In this document: positions 27,487 to 38,414 of the stretch, piece after piece
How the letters are laid out: every line of letters begins with the position of its first letter
Numbering within the stretch: position 1 is the stretch's first letter
Assembly (NCBI RefSeq): GCF_900111745.1
Contig: NZ_FOIJ01000007.1
Location: forward strand, 124,001-188,000
DNA from: Stigmatella erecta
GTDB taxonomy: Bacteria > Myxococcota > Myxococcia > Myxococcales > Myxococcaceae
Length of the DNA: 64,000 bases
Direction of reading: 5' to 3'
The notes under the pieces: generated by a model
What the model saw: only the letters and a program-made list of their open reading frames with translations
Told to the model about the DNA's origin: nothing
Databases searched by the model: none
Position numbers and translations under genes: made by a program

Positions 27487-30400
27487 TCAGGCTACGGAGG
27501 CGTTGTCGTTGGCGGCGGCCGCCTCGTGCAGCTTCACGCTCACGAGCTTGGAGATGCCCGGCTCCTCCATCGTCACGCCGTAGAGCGTGTCGGCCACTTC
27601 CATGGTCCGCTTGTTGTGGGTGATGAGGATGAACTGCGACTGGCGGCTCATCTCCTTCACCATGTCGTTGTAGCGGCCCACGTTGCCCTCATCCAGCGGC
27701 GCGTCCACCTCGTCCAGGAGGCAGAAGGGCGTGGGCTTGATGAGGAAGATGCCGAAGATGAGCGCCACGGCGGTGAGGGCCTTCTCGCCGCCCGACAGCA
27801 GGTTGACGCTCTGCAGCTTCTTGCCCGGCGGCTGGGCGACGATCTCCACGCCCTGCTCGGCGCCCGGCCCCTCGTTGGTGAGCACCAGGCTGGCCCGCCC
27901 GCCGCCGAACAGCCGGGGGAAGACGGCCTGGAACTTCTCGTTCACCACGTCGAAGGTCTGCTTGAAGCGCTCGCGGCTGGTGGCGTCGATGCGGGTGATG
28001 GCCTCCTTGAGCTGCTCCAGCGAGGACGTCAGATCCTTCTTCTGGCCCGCCAGGAAGTCGTAGCGCTTGGCCAGCTCCGCGTGCTCGTCGATGGCGGTGA
28101 GGTTGATCTCCCCCATCTTCTCCACCTGGGAGCGCAGGTCCTTCAGCTCCGCCTCCACCTCGGGCGCCAGCGGGGCCAGCAGGTGGTAGTGGTGCAGCTC
28201 GTGCGCCAGCTCCACCTGGTGCCGCTCCCGGATGCCCGCCGACAGGTGCTCCAGCTCCAGGGCGATCTCCCGCTCCTTGAGCGAAATCTGAGACAGGCCC
28301 TGCATCAGCTCGTCCAGGCGGCCGCGCAGCTCGCGGAACTGCGTGTCCTGCTCGCGCACCTCGGTGGTGGCCGTGGTGTGCGCGGTCCGCCGCGTCTCCA
28401 GCGCCTCGGCGCCCTGACGGTACTCCTCGGCCCGCTTGGCCCGCCCGTCCTCGGTCGACTCGATGCGCCGCCGCAGCTCGTCCACACGGCCCGTCCCCTC
28501 GCCCACCAGGGCCTGGAGGCGATGGACGCGCCCCTCCATCTCCCGGCGCTGGGTGAGCAGGCTCTCCAGCTCCTTGCGGGCCGACTCGCCGCGCTCGCTG
28601 CCGGAGGCGACTTTGATGCGCAGGGCCATCAGCTCCGCGGACAGCGTGTCCGCGCGCTGCTTGAGCGTCTCCATCTCCCCGGAGAGCTGCCGCACGCGCT
28701 CCTCGCGCCCCTCGCGGTCCGCCTGGCCGTGGGCCACCTCGCCCCGGCTGTTCTCCTCCTCGTTCAGCAGGGCCCCGTGGGAGTGGCCCAGCTGCGCGTC
28801 CTCGGAGTCCAGGGTGGACAGGCGCTCGCGCACCCGCGCGAGGTCCTCGCTCGCCTTGTGCAGGTCCTTCTGCTGGCTGGCGAGGTTCAGCTCCTCGGCG
28901 TGCTGGTTCTTCGCCAGCCCGCTCAGCACCCCTTCGGTCTGCCCCATCTGCTTCTGGAGCGAGTAGTGCCGGGTGAGGATCTCGTTGTAGCGCTCCTCCA
29001 CCTGGGCCACCTCGGCGGCCAGCTCGGCGATCTCCCGCTTCTTCTGGAGCGCGCCCACGGCCGCGCCCTCGCGCTCACCGCCGGTGAGGGTGCCATCGGC
29101 GCGCAGCACCTCGCCCTCCAGCGTCACCAGGGTGCACGCCGGGCCCCCCGCGGCCTCGTAGGCACGCGCCGAGGCCATGTCCTGGACGATGATGACGTCG
29201 CCCAGCAGCAGCCGCATCGCCGGCTGGAGGGCCTCCTCGTACTTCACCTCGGTGAAGGCGCTGGCGAGCACGCCGGGCCGGCTGAGGTCCGGCACCACCA
29301 CGGGGGGAAGCTGCTCGCCGCCCGGCATCGGCAGGAAGCTGCCCCGGCCCTCGGCGGCCGAGCGCAGGTAGTCCACCAGCTCGAAGCCCTTCTCCCGGCT
29401 CTCGACGATGACGTGCTGCAGCCGCTCGCCGAGCGCCGCCTCCACCGCGCGCTCGTACCGCGCCGGGGCGGTGATCACGTCCGCCACGAGGCCGAAGATG
29501 CCCTGCTCCCGGAACTGCTGCCCGGCGCGCACCATCACCGCGCGCACGCCGCGGTCGAAGCCCTCGTAGTTCTTGTGCAGTTCCTCCAGCGAGGTGAGCC
29601 GGCTGCGCTTGTCGGCGAGCCCCTCGCGCAGGCTGATGACCTGAATTTCGCTCTCGGCGAAGGCGGCGCGGGTGCGCGCCAGGGCCTCCTCCTCCTGCCC
29701 CTTGCGCTCGGCCAGCTCCAGGGCGTTGTGGCGGCTCTCCTCCACCCGGCGCAGCACCTCGGTGCGCACGGTGTCCAGCGCCTCCTCCTGGGCGCGCAGG
29801 GCCTCGGCCTCGGCGCGGTTCTTGGCGCGGCGGGCCTCCAGGTCCGTGCGCTGGCGCGCCAGGTTGACGAGGTTGGACTCGTGGTTGGCCAGGCGCGCCG
29901 CCACGGCGACGAGCCCCGCGCGCTCCTGCTCCAGGCGCATGGACACCTCGGTCTGCAGGTGGGTGCTGCGGCGCATCTCCTCCTGCGCCACCTGCATGGC
30001 CACCTCGTCCTCCTTCCACGCCCCGGCGATGCCCGACAGCTCCGCCTCGCGGGCGGCCATGGTGCCGGCCACCTCCGCCTGGCGCTCCAGCAGCCCCTTC
30101 AGCTCGGCCTCGGCCTGGGCCACCCGGGCGCTCGTCTCCTCCAGGTCCTTGCGCGCGTAGGCCAGGTCCTGGTCGTCGCGCTGCACGGCGCTCTCCAGGG
30201 CGTGCACCTCGCCGGCCAGCGTCTGCAGGGCGGTGGCCTCGGCCTCCAGCTCCGCGCGGCGCCGGGTGATGGCCTCCTCCAGCTCGCGCACCCGGTCCAC
30301 GCTGCCGCGCTCCTCGGTGTCCAGGCTCTCCAGCCGGGCCTGGAGCACCTTCTTCTCCGAGAGCAGCTCCAGGTAGCGGTGCGAGGCGGCGTGCAGGTCG

Positions 30401-31086
30401 ATTTCCCGCATGCGCGACTTGAGCTTCTTGTACTTCTCGGCCTTCTTGGCCTGCCGGGTCAGCGTCTCCAGCCGCTTCTCCAGCTCGTTGGTGATGTCCG
30501 TGACGCGCAGGAGGTTCGCCTCGGTGGCCTCCATCTTGCGCTCGGCGGCCTTGCGGCGGGCCTTGTACTTGGTGATGCCCGCGGCCTCCTCGATGAGGGA
30601 GCGCCGGTCCTCGGGCTTGCTGGAGACGATGAGCCCCACCCGGCCCTGCTCGATGATGGAGTAGGCCTTGGTGCCCACGCCGGTGCCCAGGAGCAGCTCG
30701 GTGATGTCCAGCAGGCGGCAGGTGGTTTTATTGATGAGGTACTCGGAGTCGCCGTTGCGGAACAGGCGCCGGGTGACGGTGATCTCCGGGAAGCCCTGGT
30801 ACGGCGGGGCCAGCTGGTCCGTCTCCTCGATGAGGAAGGTGAGCGACACCTCGGCCATCGACAGCGGCGGCTTGGACTCCGAGCCGTTGAAGATGACGTC
30901 CTCCATGCCCCGGCCGCGCAGGTTCTTGGCGCTCTGCTCGCCCATGGCCCAGCGGATGGCGTCCACCACGTTGGATTTGCCGCAGCCGTTGGGGCCGACG
31001 ATGCCGGTGACGCCGTCATCGAAGCTGAAGACGCTCCGGTCCATGAACGACTTGAATCCAGTGATGTCCAGGCGCTTGATTCGCAT
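27487..31086 (-). CDS. smc: Chromosome segregation protein SMC
   Basis: A 1199-residue SMC ATPase, the usual length. The start at 31086 (MRIKRLDITGFKSF) is the family start. Walker A GPNGCGKSN occupies residues 31-39. Two long coiled-coil arms flank a hinge at about 510-650 (NYEGFDRGVRAVMVRAGQQF ... DVIIVQDMASARAYEA). The C-terminal head has the signature LLSGGEKALTAVALIF and Walker B FCLLDEVDAPLDEGNVGRY. With ScpA/ScpB it compacts and separates chromosomes. It is transcribed alone leftward; an inverted repeat GGCCGA-AAAT-TCGGCC (31137-31152) lies in its leader. Confidence 0.97.
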   Translation of the reverse strand: MRIKRLDITGFKSFMDRSVFSFDDGVTGIVGPNGCGKSNVVDAIRWAMGEQSAKNLRGRGMEDVIFNGSESKPPLSMAEVSLTFLIEETDQLAPPYQGFPEITVTRRLFRNGDSEYLINKTTCRLLDITELLLGTGVGTKAYSIIEQGRVGLIVSSKPEDRRSLIEEAAGITKYKARRKAAERKMEATEANLLRVTDITNELEKRLETLTRQAKKAEKYKKLKSRMREIDLHAASHRYLELLSEKKVLQARLESLDTEERGSVDRVRELEEAITRRRAELEAEATALQTLAGEVHALESAVQRDDQDLAYARKDLEETSARVAQAEAELKGLLERQAEVAGTMAAREAELSGIAGAWKEDEVAMQVAQEEMRRSTHLQTEVSMRLEQERAGLVAVAARLANHESNLVNLARQRTDLEARRAKNRAEAEALRAQEEALDTVRTEVLRRVEESRHNALELAERKGQEEEALARTRAAFAESEIQVISLREGLADKRSRLTSLEELHKNYEGFDRGVRAVMVRAGQQFREQGIFGLVADVITAPARYERAVEAALGERLQHVIVESREKGFELVDYLRSAAEGRGSFLPMPGGEQLPPVVVPDLSRPGVLASAFTEVKYEEALQPAMRLLLGDVIIVQDMASARAYEAAGGPACTLVTLEGEVLRADGTLTGGEREGAAVGALQKKREIAELAAEVAQVEERYNEILTRHYSLQKQMGQTEGVLSGLAKNQHAEELNLASQQKDLHKASEDLARVRERLSTLDSEDAQLGHSHGALLNEEENSRGEVAHGQADREGREERVRQLSGEMETLKQRADTLSAELMALRIKVASGSERGESARKELESLLTQRREMEGRVHRLQALVGEGTGRVDELRRRIESTEDGRAKRAEEYRQGAEALETRRTAHTTATTEVREQDTQFRELRGRLDELMQGLSQISLKEREIALELEHLSAGIRERHQVELAHELHHYHLLAPLAPEVEAELKDLRSQVEKMGEINLTAIDEHAELAKRYDFLAGQKKDLTSSLEQLKEAITRIDATSRERFKQTFDVVNEKFQAVFPRLFGGGRASLVLTNEGPGAEQGVEIVAQPPGKKLQSVNLLSGGEKALTAVALIFGIFLIKPTPFCLLDEVDAPLDEGNVGRYNDMVKEMSRQSQFILITHNKRTMEVADTLYGVTMEEPGISKLVSVKLHEAAAANDNASVA

Positions 31087-31167
31087 CCAGCGGGCTCCCG
31101 TGCGGCGGTCGGTGCGAGGAGGTAAAACCGCTCCGGGGCCGAAAATTCGGCCTCGCAGCGAATGCAA

Positions 31168-31196
31168 GGACTACCAGCCGCCCGGCGGTGGATCAA
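31168..31196 (-). promoter_or_regulatory. Candidate smc promoter
   Basis: On the minus strand TTGATC (31196-31191), a 17-base spacer and TAGTCC (31173-31168). The -10 is only moderate. The rest of the 226-base region 31087-31312 contains the 16-base inverted repeat mentioned with smc and no gene. Confidence 0.45.
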
Positions 31197-31312
31197 GCGT
31201 GACCATGCCACGCATGACCCTACGTGGGGTCAGCCGACGTTCCCTTGCTTGCCTTCTTGCCCCGAAGGGTCTGCAACCCTGCCGTCGTAGCCGGCGGGTC
31301 TGACATGCCCGC

Positions 31313-32674
31313 TCAGGGGGCCGGGGGCATCCCCGGGGTGCCCGCCGGCGGCACGGAGGGCTTGGTGGCAGACTGGGGCTCCACCGTCACCCGCACCACC
31401 CGGGGGCCTTCAACTTCCTCCACCTGGATGCGCCACATGTCCAGCTTGAGGCTGTCGCCCTTCTCGGGCACGCGCCCCAGCTTCGTCATGAGGTAGCCGG
31501 CGATGGTCGTCACCTCGCCCTGCTCGTCCTCGCTGAGATCGAAGGAGACGTCCAGCCGGTCCTCCAAGTCGTCCAGCTGCGCGGTGCCGGGCAGCTCGAA
31601 GCGGCCCCCTGGCAGCGAGCGCACCTCGTCCATGCGCCGGCCCAGCTCCGCCACGTCGCCCACCACCTCGGCCACCACGTCCGCGATGCTCACCAGCCCC
31701 GAGGTGCCCCCGTGCTCGTCCACCACCAGCGCCGTCTGGCGGCGGCGGCGGCGGAACTCAGCCAGGAGCTGCTCCAGGCTGACGTTCTCGGGGATGAAGA
31801 GCACGGGGCGCTGAACCTGGGAGAGCGCGCGCAGCTCGCCCTTGGAGAGCAGGAAGAAGAGGTCCTTGGCGTTCACCACGCCCTCCACCTCGTCCATGCT
31901 GCCCCGGCACACCGGCAGCCAGGTGTGCCCGGCGGCCCGCGCGTCCGCGATGCACTTCTCCAGGGGCTCCTCCACGTCCAGGTACTTCACCTGGTTGCGG
32001 GGCACCATCACCTGGCGGGCCGTCTTCTGGGCCATCTCCAGGGCGCGCTCGAGCAGCTCCGCGCGCGAGGTGGTGATGGAGCCCGCCTCCGCGGAGCTGT
32101 GGAGGATGACGCGCAGCTCGTCCTCGTTGTGCGCCTCGTGCGCCTCGCTGGCCGCCTCGATGCCGAAGGCGTTCAGCAGCTTCCGGGCAATGCCGTTGAG
32201 CAGCCAGATGGCCGGGTAGAAGAGGAAGTAGAAGGCGCGCATCGGCAGCGCCACGGCGAGCGTGGTGGCCTCGGCGCGCTGAATGGCCAGGCTCTTGGGC
32301 GCCAGCTCCCCCACGACGATGTGCAGGAAGGTGATGAGCGCGAAGGCGATGGCCACCGCGGCGCTGTGGGCCAGCGTGGTGCTGGCCCCCTCCGGCACGA
32401 GCCCCGTCAGGAGCGGCTCCAGGAGGTGGGCGAAGGCGGGCTCACCCAGCCAGCCGAGCCCCAGCGAGGCCAGGGTGATGCCGAACTGCGTGGCGGAGAG
32501 GAAGGCGTCCAGCTTCTCCACCATCTTCATCGCGTTGCCCGCGCCGGGCCGGCCCTCGTCCACCAGCGCCTGGAGGCGCGTGGCACGGACCTTCACGATG
32601 GCGAACTCCGTCGCCACGAAGAAGCCATTGGCGAACACGAGCAGGAGCGCCAGTCCGAGAAAAAGCCATTCCAT
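31313..32674 (-). CDS. CNNM/CorC (HlyC) family membrane protein with CBS domains
   Basis: A 453-residue protein. The N-terminal DUF21/CNNM transmembrane domain (about 1-190) contains ANGFFVATEFAIVKVRATRL and FGITLASLGLGWLGEPAF. A CBS pair follows (about 205-340: VMVPRNQVKYLDVEEPLEKC, TALVVDEHGGTSGLVSIADV). The CorC/HlyC domain covers 350-440 and a Pro-rich tail ends the protein. Family members are implicated in magnesium or cobalt efflux; the name hemolysin is historical. It starts four bases after the TPR gene, forming a two-gene operon. Confidence 0.92.
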   Translation of the reverse strand: MEWLFLGLALLLVFANGFFVATEFAIVKVRATRLQALVDEGRPGAGNAMKMVEKLDAFLSATQFGITLASLGLGWLGEPAFAHLLEPLLTGLVPEGASTTLAHSAAVAIAFALITFLHIVVGELAPKSLAIQRAEATTLAVALPMRAFYFLFYPAIWLLNGIARKLLNAFGIEAASEAHEAHNEDELRVILHSSAEAGSITTSRAELLERALEMAQKTARQVMVPRNQVKYLDVEEPLEKCIADARAAGHTWLPVCRGSMDEVEGVVNAKDLFFLLSKGELRALSQVQRPVLFIPENVSLEQLLAEFRRRRRQTALVVDEHGGTSGLVSIADVVAEVVGDVAELGRRMDEVRSLPGGRFELPGTAQLDDLEDRLDVSFDLSEDEQGEVTTIAGYLMTKLGRVPEKGDSLKLDMWRIQVEEVEGPRVVRVTVEPQSATKPSVPPAGTPGMPPAP

Positions 32675-32678
32675 CGCG

Positions 32679-33494
32679 TCAGAATAGCGCTTCGAACTCG
32701 GCGTCGCCCTTGAGCGCGTCGAACATGGGGTCCGTCGACAACCAGCCCATCACCTTGGACTTGTCGGCCGTGAGCGCCTGGCGCAGGAAGGTGACGGCAT
32801 CCTTGGGACGGCCCCACAGCGCGTAGAGCGCCGCCAGGTTGTAGTTGAGGAGCAGGTCCTCCGCGTTGAGCCCCCGCGCCTTCTCGTAGGCCCGCTCGGC
32901 CTCGGCGTAGAAGCCCTTCTGCGCGTAGCAGATGCCCAGGTCCAGGTGGGCCTCGAAGTTGTCCTGCTCCAGCCGCACCACTTCCTTGAGCTGGGTGATG
33001 GCCGAGCGGTAGTCGCCCTCGTCCATCTGCAGCGCGGCCAGCTCGTGCCGGGGGAAGGCGTCCTGCGGATCCAGCTCGATGGCCGTCTGCAGCTCGCGCA
33101 TCGCCTCCTCCACCCGGCCCTGGTCCGCGTAGGTGAGGCCCAGGTTCAGGTGCGCGTCCGGGTACTCCGGATCCAGCTCGATGGCCTCCTTGTACTCCTC
33201 CACCGCCATCTCGGCGGCGTGCGTGGAGAGGAAGCAGGCGAGGTTGTAGTGCGCGGTGGCGCTCTCGGGCTCCAGCTTCAGCGCCGTGAGGTACTCCCCC
33301 AGCGCCTCCCGGAAGAGCTTCTTCTCGGCGTAGACGGTGGCCAGGTTGTCGTGCGCGTGGGCCGAGGAAGGGTCCAGCTCGATCGCCTTCTTGAACTCCT
33401 TGATGGCCTCGTCCAGCCACCCACGGTCCGCCAGCTCGATGCCACGAGAGTTGTGCTCGTCGGAGAGCGCGATGTTGTCCTTTTCCCGGGCCAT
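32679..33494 (-). CDS. TPR-repeat protein
   Basis: A 271-residue cytosolic protein built of about six consecutive 34-residue TPRs, for example AIKEFKKAIELDPSSAHAHD, DAHLNLGLTYADQGRVEEAM and AHLDLGICYAQKGFYAEAER. It ends with GWLSTDPMFDALKGDAEFEA, a common tail of bacterial TPR proteins. TPRs mediate protein binding; no partner is known. The start at 33494 has no good ribosome-binding site. It is coupled by a four-base gap to the CNNM gene and diverges from the CapA-like gene 63 bases away. Confidence 0.9.
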   Translation of the reverse strand: MAREKDNIALSDEHNSRGIELADRGWLDEAIKEFKKAIELDPSSAHAHDNLATVYAEKKLFREALGEYLTALKLEPESATAHYNLACFLSTHAAEMAVEEYKEAIELDPEYPDAHLNLGLTYADQGRVEEAMRELQTAIELDPQDAFPRHELAALQMDEGDYRSAITQLKEVVRLEQDNFEAHLDLGICYAQKGFYAEAERAYEKARGLNAEDLLLNYNLAALYALWGRPKDAVTFLRQALTADKSKVMGWLSTDPMFDALKGDAEFEALF

Positions 33495-33557
33495 TGGAGA
33501 GCGCGGCAATCTACGCGCCGCCATCTTCCCGGCGCAAGGTAGAGTTTCCCTCCCTTT

Positions 33558-34736
33558 ATGCGCCGCGCCATCCTGCTCCCGCTCCTGCTTGCCACCGCGT
33601 GTGCCCACCGGGCCCCGCTTCCCCCTGAACCCCCTCCGGTCCCGCCCGCCGAGCCGGCTGTCACCCTGCCAACACCGCCGCCCCCTCCCGCCGAGCCGCC
33701 CCCCCCTGCCCGCCCGGTGAGCCTGCTGGTGGGCGGAGACGTGACGATCGGCCACCACTACCAGACGTACTTCGACGAGCAGGTGGCCAAGGGGCGCTCT
33801 CGCGAGGAGATGTTCGCCCACGGCTTCCAGGGCGTGAAGGCGGTGGCCGAGGCGGCGGACCTCTTCCTCGTCAACCTGGAGTGCCCCTTCACCGACGGCG
33901 GCGAGAAGCTGCCCAAGAACTTCAACTTCCGCGCGCGGCCCGAGCTCGTCCAGACGCTGCTGGCGGGCAGCGTGGACGTGGTGAGCCTGGCCAACAACCA
34001 CATGATGGACTACGGCCCCCAGGGGCTGCTCGACACGCTGGCCACGCTGGAGGCCGCGCGCATCCCCTACTTCGGCGCGGGGCGCACCCTGGCCGAGGCG
34101 CGGCGCCCGGCCCTCGTCACCGTGGGCGGCGTGCGCTTCGCCTTCCTGGGCTACTTCTTCCTGGGCACCCGCAACATCGAGCCGCCCCAGGTGTACGCCA
34201 CGGAGAGCACGCCGGGGGTGGCGGGCCACTTCTCGGACATCACCGTCATGGAGCGGATGCTGCGCGAGGACATCCTCGCGGCGAAGGCCCAGGCGGACGT
34301 GGTGCTGCCCTACTTCCACTGGGGGCGCGAGGGCACCTTCGAGCCGGAGCCCTACCAGCTCCAGCTGGCGCGGGTGGCGATTGAAGCGGGGGCCGCGGGG
34401 GTGCTCGGCAGCCACCCGCACGTGCTCCAGGGCATGGAGCTGTACCAGGGCGCGCCGGTGGTCTACTCGCTGGGGAACTTCGTCTTCGGGGGCAACTGGA
34501 ACCCGCGCGAGAAGCGCAGCGCGCTCTTCCAGGCCCGCTTCACCCCGGGGGGCTACGTGTCGAGCGAGCTCTTCCCGCTGCGCACGGACCGCTATCCCGA
34601 GGTGCCCATCCAGCCGGTCCTCGTCACCGGGCCGGAGGCGGAATCCGTTCTGCGGCTGCTGGCCACCCACTCCGAGAAACTGCCCCGGATGCTGCCCGAG
34701 CTGGAGCCGTGGCGCCCGGCAGCCCCGCCCCCCTGA
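33558..34736 (+). CDS. CapA-family (PGA_cap) lipoprotein
   Basis: A 392-residue lipoprotein (lipobox LLATAC, Cys15) with a very Pro-rich linker (residues 20-58). The CapA/PgsA metallophosphatase-like domain follows: LLVGGDVTIGHHY, FLVNLECPFTDGG, VVSLANNHMMDYG, YFHWGREGTFEPEPYQLQLA, GSHPHVLQGMELYQGAPVVY and SLGNFVFGG. In Bacillus CapA acts in poly-gamma-glutamate export; in myxobacteria the substrate is unknown and a periplasmic or surface phosphatase role is possible. Solitary gene. Confidence 0.9.
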   Translation: MRRAILLPLLLATACAHRAPLPPEPPPVPPAEPAVTLPTPPPPPAEPPPPARPVSLLVGGDVTIGHHYQTYFDEQVAKGRSREEMFAHGFQGVKAVAEAADLFLVNLECPFTDGGEKLPKNFNFRARPELVQTLLAGSVDVVSLANNHMMDYGPQGLLDTLATLEAARIPYFGAGRTLAEARRPALVTVGGVRFAFLGYFFLGTRNIEPPQVYATESTPGVAGHFSDITVMERMLREDILAAKAQADVVLPYFHWGREGTFEPEPYQLQLARVAIEAGAAGVLGSHPHVLQGMELYQGAPVVYSLGNFVFGGNWNPREKRSALFQARFTPGGYVSSELFPLRTDRYPEVPIQPVLVTGPEAESVLRLLATHSEKLPRMLPELEPWRPAAPPP

Positions 34737-34773
34737 GGCCAGGGGAGCGGCGGGCCCTTCGCAGGCGAAGCGG

Positions 34774-34899
34774 TTAGTGCTTGGCCTTGTTGCTCTGACC
34801 GCGCTTGGCGCGCGTGCGGCGGCGCTTGAGGGCGCCCTTCCGGACCTTGGCGCGGTTGGACAGCTTCTTCTTCGAGCGATTTCCCTTTTGGGCGGGCAT
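34774..34899 (-). CDS. 41-residue strongly basic protein
   Basis: MPAQKGNRSKKKLSNRAKVR, then Lys/Arg-rich to the end (KRRRTRAKRGQSNKAKH): 20 of 41 residues are Lys or Arg. GGAG lies 13 bases upstream of the ATG. The composition is that of small ribosomal or nucleic-acid-binding proteins, and many genomes carry a small ribosomal protein gene (rpmE) beside prfA, as here in divergent orientation. It does not match L31, L34, L36 or Thx by eye. A ribosome-associated role is an inference. Confidence 0.65.
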   Translation of the reverse strand: MPAQKGNRSKKKLSNRAKVRKGALKRRRTRAKRGQSNKAKH

Positions 34900-35053
34900 G
34901 TGGAAGGACTCCGGTGAAGATGTTGAGCCGCAGTGAAGCGGCAGCGGGCGCCCTTCTTTCACGCTCTTGGGCACCCTTCCAAGGAATTTCTTTCTTGACG
35001 ACGGCCACCCTTGCCAGCGGGCAGCCAACGGGGCAATACCCCCGGGAACGACG

Positions 35054-36144
<1,091 letters not shown>

Positions 36145-36148
<4 letters not shown>

Positions 36149-37026
36149 GCGGCGAGACCTGGACCATCCGCAAGGTCCTGACCTGGACGGCGCAGCACTT
36201 CGAGAAGCGCCAGGTGGACTCGCCCCGGCTCACCGCGGAGGTGCTCCTGTCGCACCTGCTGAACATGGGCCGGGTGCGCCTGTACGTGGACCTGGACCGG
36301 CCGCTCTCCAAGGAGGAGCTGACCGCCTACCGCGCCCTCATCGAGCGCCGCATGGCGGGCGAGCCCACCCAGTACCTCACGGGCACGAAGGAGTTCTACA
36401 ACCGCCCCTTCCGGGTGGATGCGCGCGTGCTCATTCCCCGCCCCGAGACGGAGCTGCTCGTGGAGGCGGCCCTGCACGCCCTGCCCAAGGACGCGCCCAG
36501 CCGCGCCCTGGATGTGTGCACGGGCTCCGGCTGCATCGCCATCAGCCTGGCCGCCGAGCGCCCCCAGGCCTCGGTGACGGCCACGGACCTGTCCCCCGGC
36601 GCGTGCGCCCTGGCCCAGGAGAACGCCGAGGCCCTGGGGGTGGGCGGCCGCCTCACCCTCCTCCAGGGGGACCTCTTCGCCCCGCTGCCCCCGGAGGCCC
36701 GCTTCGCCCTGGTGGTCTCCAACCCGCCCTACATCGCCTCGGGGGAGATTCCGGGCCTGTCGGCGGAGGTGCGCCGCGAGCCCCACTTGGCGCTGGACGG
36801 GGGCCGGGACGGGCTGGACTTGATTCGCCGCGTCATCCAGGGGGCCCGCCGGCACCTGGAGCCTGGCGGCCTGCTTGCAATGGAGATTGGGGAAACCCAG
36901 GGGGCCGCCGTGAAGGAGCTGCTCCAGGCCGCGGGCTACGAGAACGCGCGCGTGGAGAAGGACCTGGAGCGGCGGGACCGCCTCGCTTTTGGGACACACC
37001 CCGTGGCCACCGGGCCGCGGGGGTGA
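36145..37026 (+). CDS. prmC: Release factor glutamine methyltransferase
   Basis: A 293-residue SAM-dependent methyltransferase. The N-terminal helical release-factor-binding domain covers about 1-85. The methyltransferase domain has motif I region [19 protein letters not shown] and the catalytic NPPY at 193-196 ([13 protein letters not shown]). It methylates the Gln of GGQ in release factors 1 and 2. It overlaps prfA by ATGA and is followed by murA after 10 bases, one probable operon. Confidence 0.97.
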
Positions 37027-37036
37027 CACGGGACTG

Positions 37037-38302
37037 ATGGACAAGATCGTCGTGAAGGGCGGCCGCGCGCTGCATGGGGAAGTGCAGGCCTCGGGGGCGA
37101 AGAACGCCGCGCTCCCCATTCTCGCCTCCTCGCTGCTGGCCGATGGACAGAGCACCTACCGCAACGTGCCGGACCTGGTGGACGTGGCCACCATGCTCAA
37201 GGTGCTGCGGACCATGGGCTGCGGCGCCGAGCGGCTCACGGAGTCCCGGAAGGACGTCTGCGAAATCACGGTGGGCCCGGGCATCACCCCCGAGGCCCCG
37301 TATGACTTGGTCAAGACGATGCGCGCCTCGGTGCTGGTGCTGGGCCCGCTGGTGGCCCGCTACGGCCGGGCGCGCGTGTCCATGCCGGGCGGCTGCGCCA
37401 TTGGCGCCCGCCCCATCGACCAGCACCTCAAGGGGCTCAAGGCGCTGGGGGCGGACATCACCCTCACCGAGGGCTACGTGGAGGCCCGGGCCGAGCGGCT
37501 GCACGGGGCCACGGTCAATTTCGACCTCATCACCGTCACCGGCACGGAGAACGTGATGATGGCCGCGGTGCTGGCCCAGGGGCGCACGGTGCTGGAGAAC
37601 TGCGCGCGCGAGCCCGAGGTGGAGGAGCTGGCCCGGGTGCTCGTCAAGATGGGCGCGCGCATCGAGGGCGCGGGCACCTCCGTCATCACCATCGACGGGG
37701 TGGACCGCCTGAACCCGGTGGAGCACGCCATCCTGCCGGACCGCATCGAGGCGGGCACCCTGCTGGTGGCGGCGGCCATCAGCGGCGGCGACGTGCTGGT
37801 GAAGCACGCGGTGCCCGAGCACATGGAGGCGGTGGTGCTCAAGCTGCGCGAGGCCGGGTGCACCGTCACCACCGAGAACGGCGGGGTGCGCTGCAGGGCC
37901 CCGGAGACCCTCCGCCCGGTGGATGTGACGACCACCGAACACCCCGGCTTTCCCACGGACATGCAGGCGCAGCTCATGGTGCTCCTGAGCGTGGCCCACG
38001 GCACCTCGGTCATCTCCGAGCACATCTTCGAGAACCGCTTCATGCACGTGGCGGAGCTGCACCGGATGGGGGCGGACATCACCATCCAGGGCCCTACCGC
38101 GGTGGTGAAGGGGGTCCGGAAGCTCTCCGGGGCCCCCGTCATGGCCACGGACCTGAGGGCCAGCGCCTCCCTCATCCTGGCGGGTCTCCGAGCCGAGGGG
38201 CGCACGGACGTCCAGCGCGTCTACCACCTGGACCGGGGCTACGAGCGGCTCGAACTCAAGCTGAGGGGGCTGGGGGCCGACATCCAGCGCATGAAGGCCT
38301 GA
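37037..38302 (+). CDS. murA: UDP-N-acetylglucosamine 1-carboxyvinyltransferase
   Basis: A 421-residue enzyme for the first committed step of peptidoglycan synthesis, transfer of enolpyruvate from PEP to UDP-GlcNAc in the cytoplasm. Landmarks are [20 protein letters not shown], the active-site loop [16 protein letters not shown] with catalytic C120 (equivalent to E. coli C115, so fosfomycin-sensitive type), [14 protein letters not shown] and [14 protein letters not shown]. The start at 37037 (MDKIVVKGG) is the family start. Last gene of the prfA-prmC-murA run. Confidence 0.97.
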   Translation: MDKIVVKGGRALHGEVQASGAKNAALPILASSLLADGQSTYRNVPDLVDVATMLKVLRTMGCGAERLTESRKDVCEITVGPGITPEAPYDLVKTMRASVLVLGPLVARYGRARVSMPGGCAIGARPIDQHLKGLKALGADITLTEGYVEARAERLHGATVNFDLITVTGTENVMMAAVLAQGRTVLENCAREPEVEELARVLVKMGARIEGAGTSVITIDGVDRLNPVEHAILPDRIEAGTLLVAAAISGGDVLVKHAVPEHMEAVVLKLREAGCTVTTENGGVRCRAPETLRPVDVTTTEHPGFPTDMQAQLMVLLSVAHGTSVISEHIFENRFMHVAELHRMGADITIQGPTAVVKGVRKLSGAPVMATDLRASASLILAGLRAEGRTDVQRVYHLDRGYERLELKLRGLGADIQRMKA

Positions 38303-38334
38303 CGGCTCGTTTGCAACAGAATGGTCCGCAACGG

Positions 38335-38364
38335 TTGCATCCCAAATTTCGGGCGCCCTATCAT
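38335..38364 (+). promoter_or_regulatory. Candidate promoter of zinc-ribbon gene
   Basis: TTGCAT at 38335-38340, an 18-base spacer and TATCAT at 38359-38364. Transcription would start near 38371, 44 bases before the ATG. Confidence 0.55.
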
Positions 38365-38414
38365 CGGGGTCTCACCAGGGAGCACGCTCCCGTTTCAGGA
38401 GAGTAACCCGTCCC

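Noticed and set aside
27526-31125. A plus-strand open frame opposite smc
   Set aside because: Antisense of the SMC coiled coil; the smc frame has all ATPase motifs.
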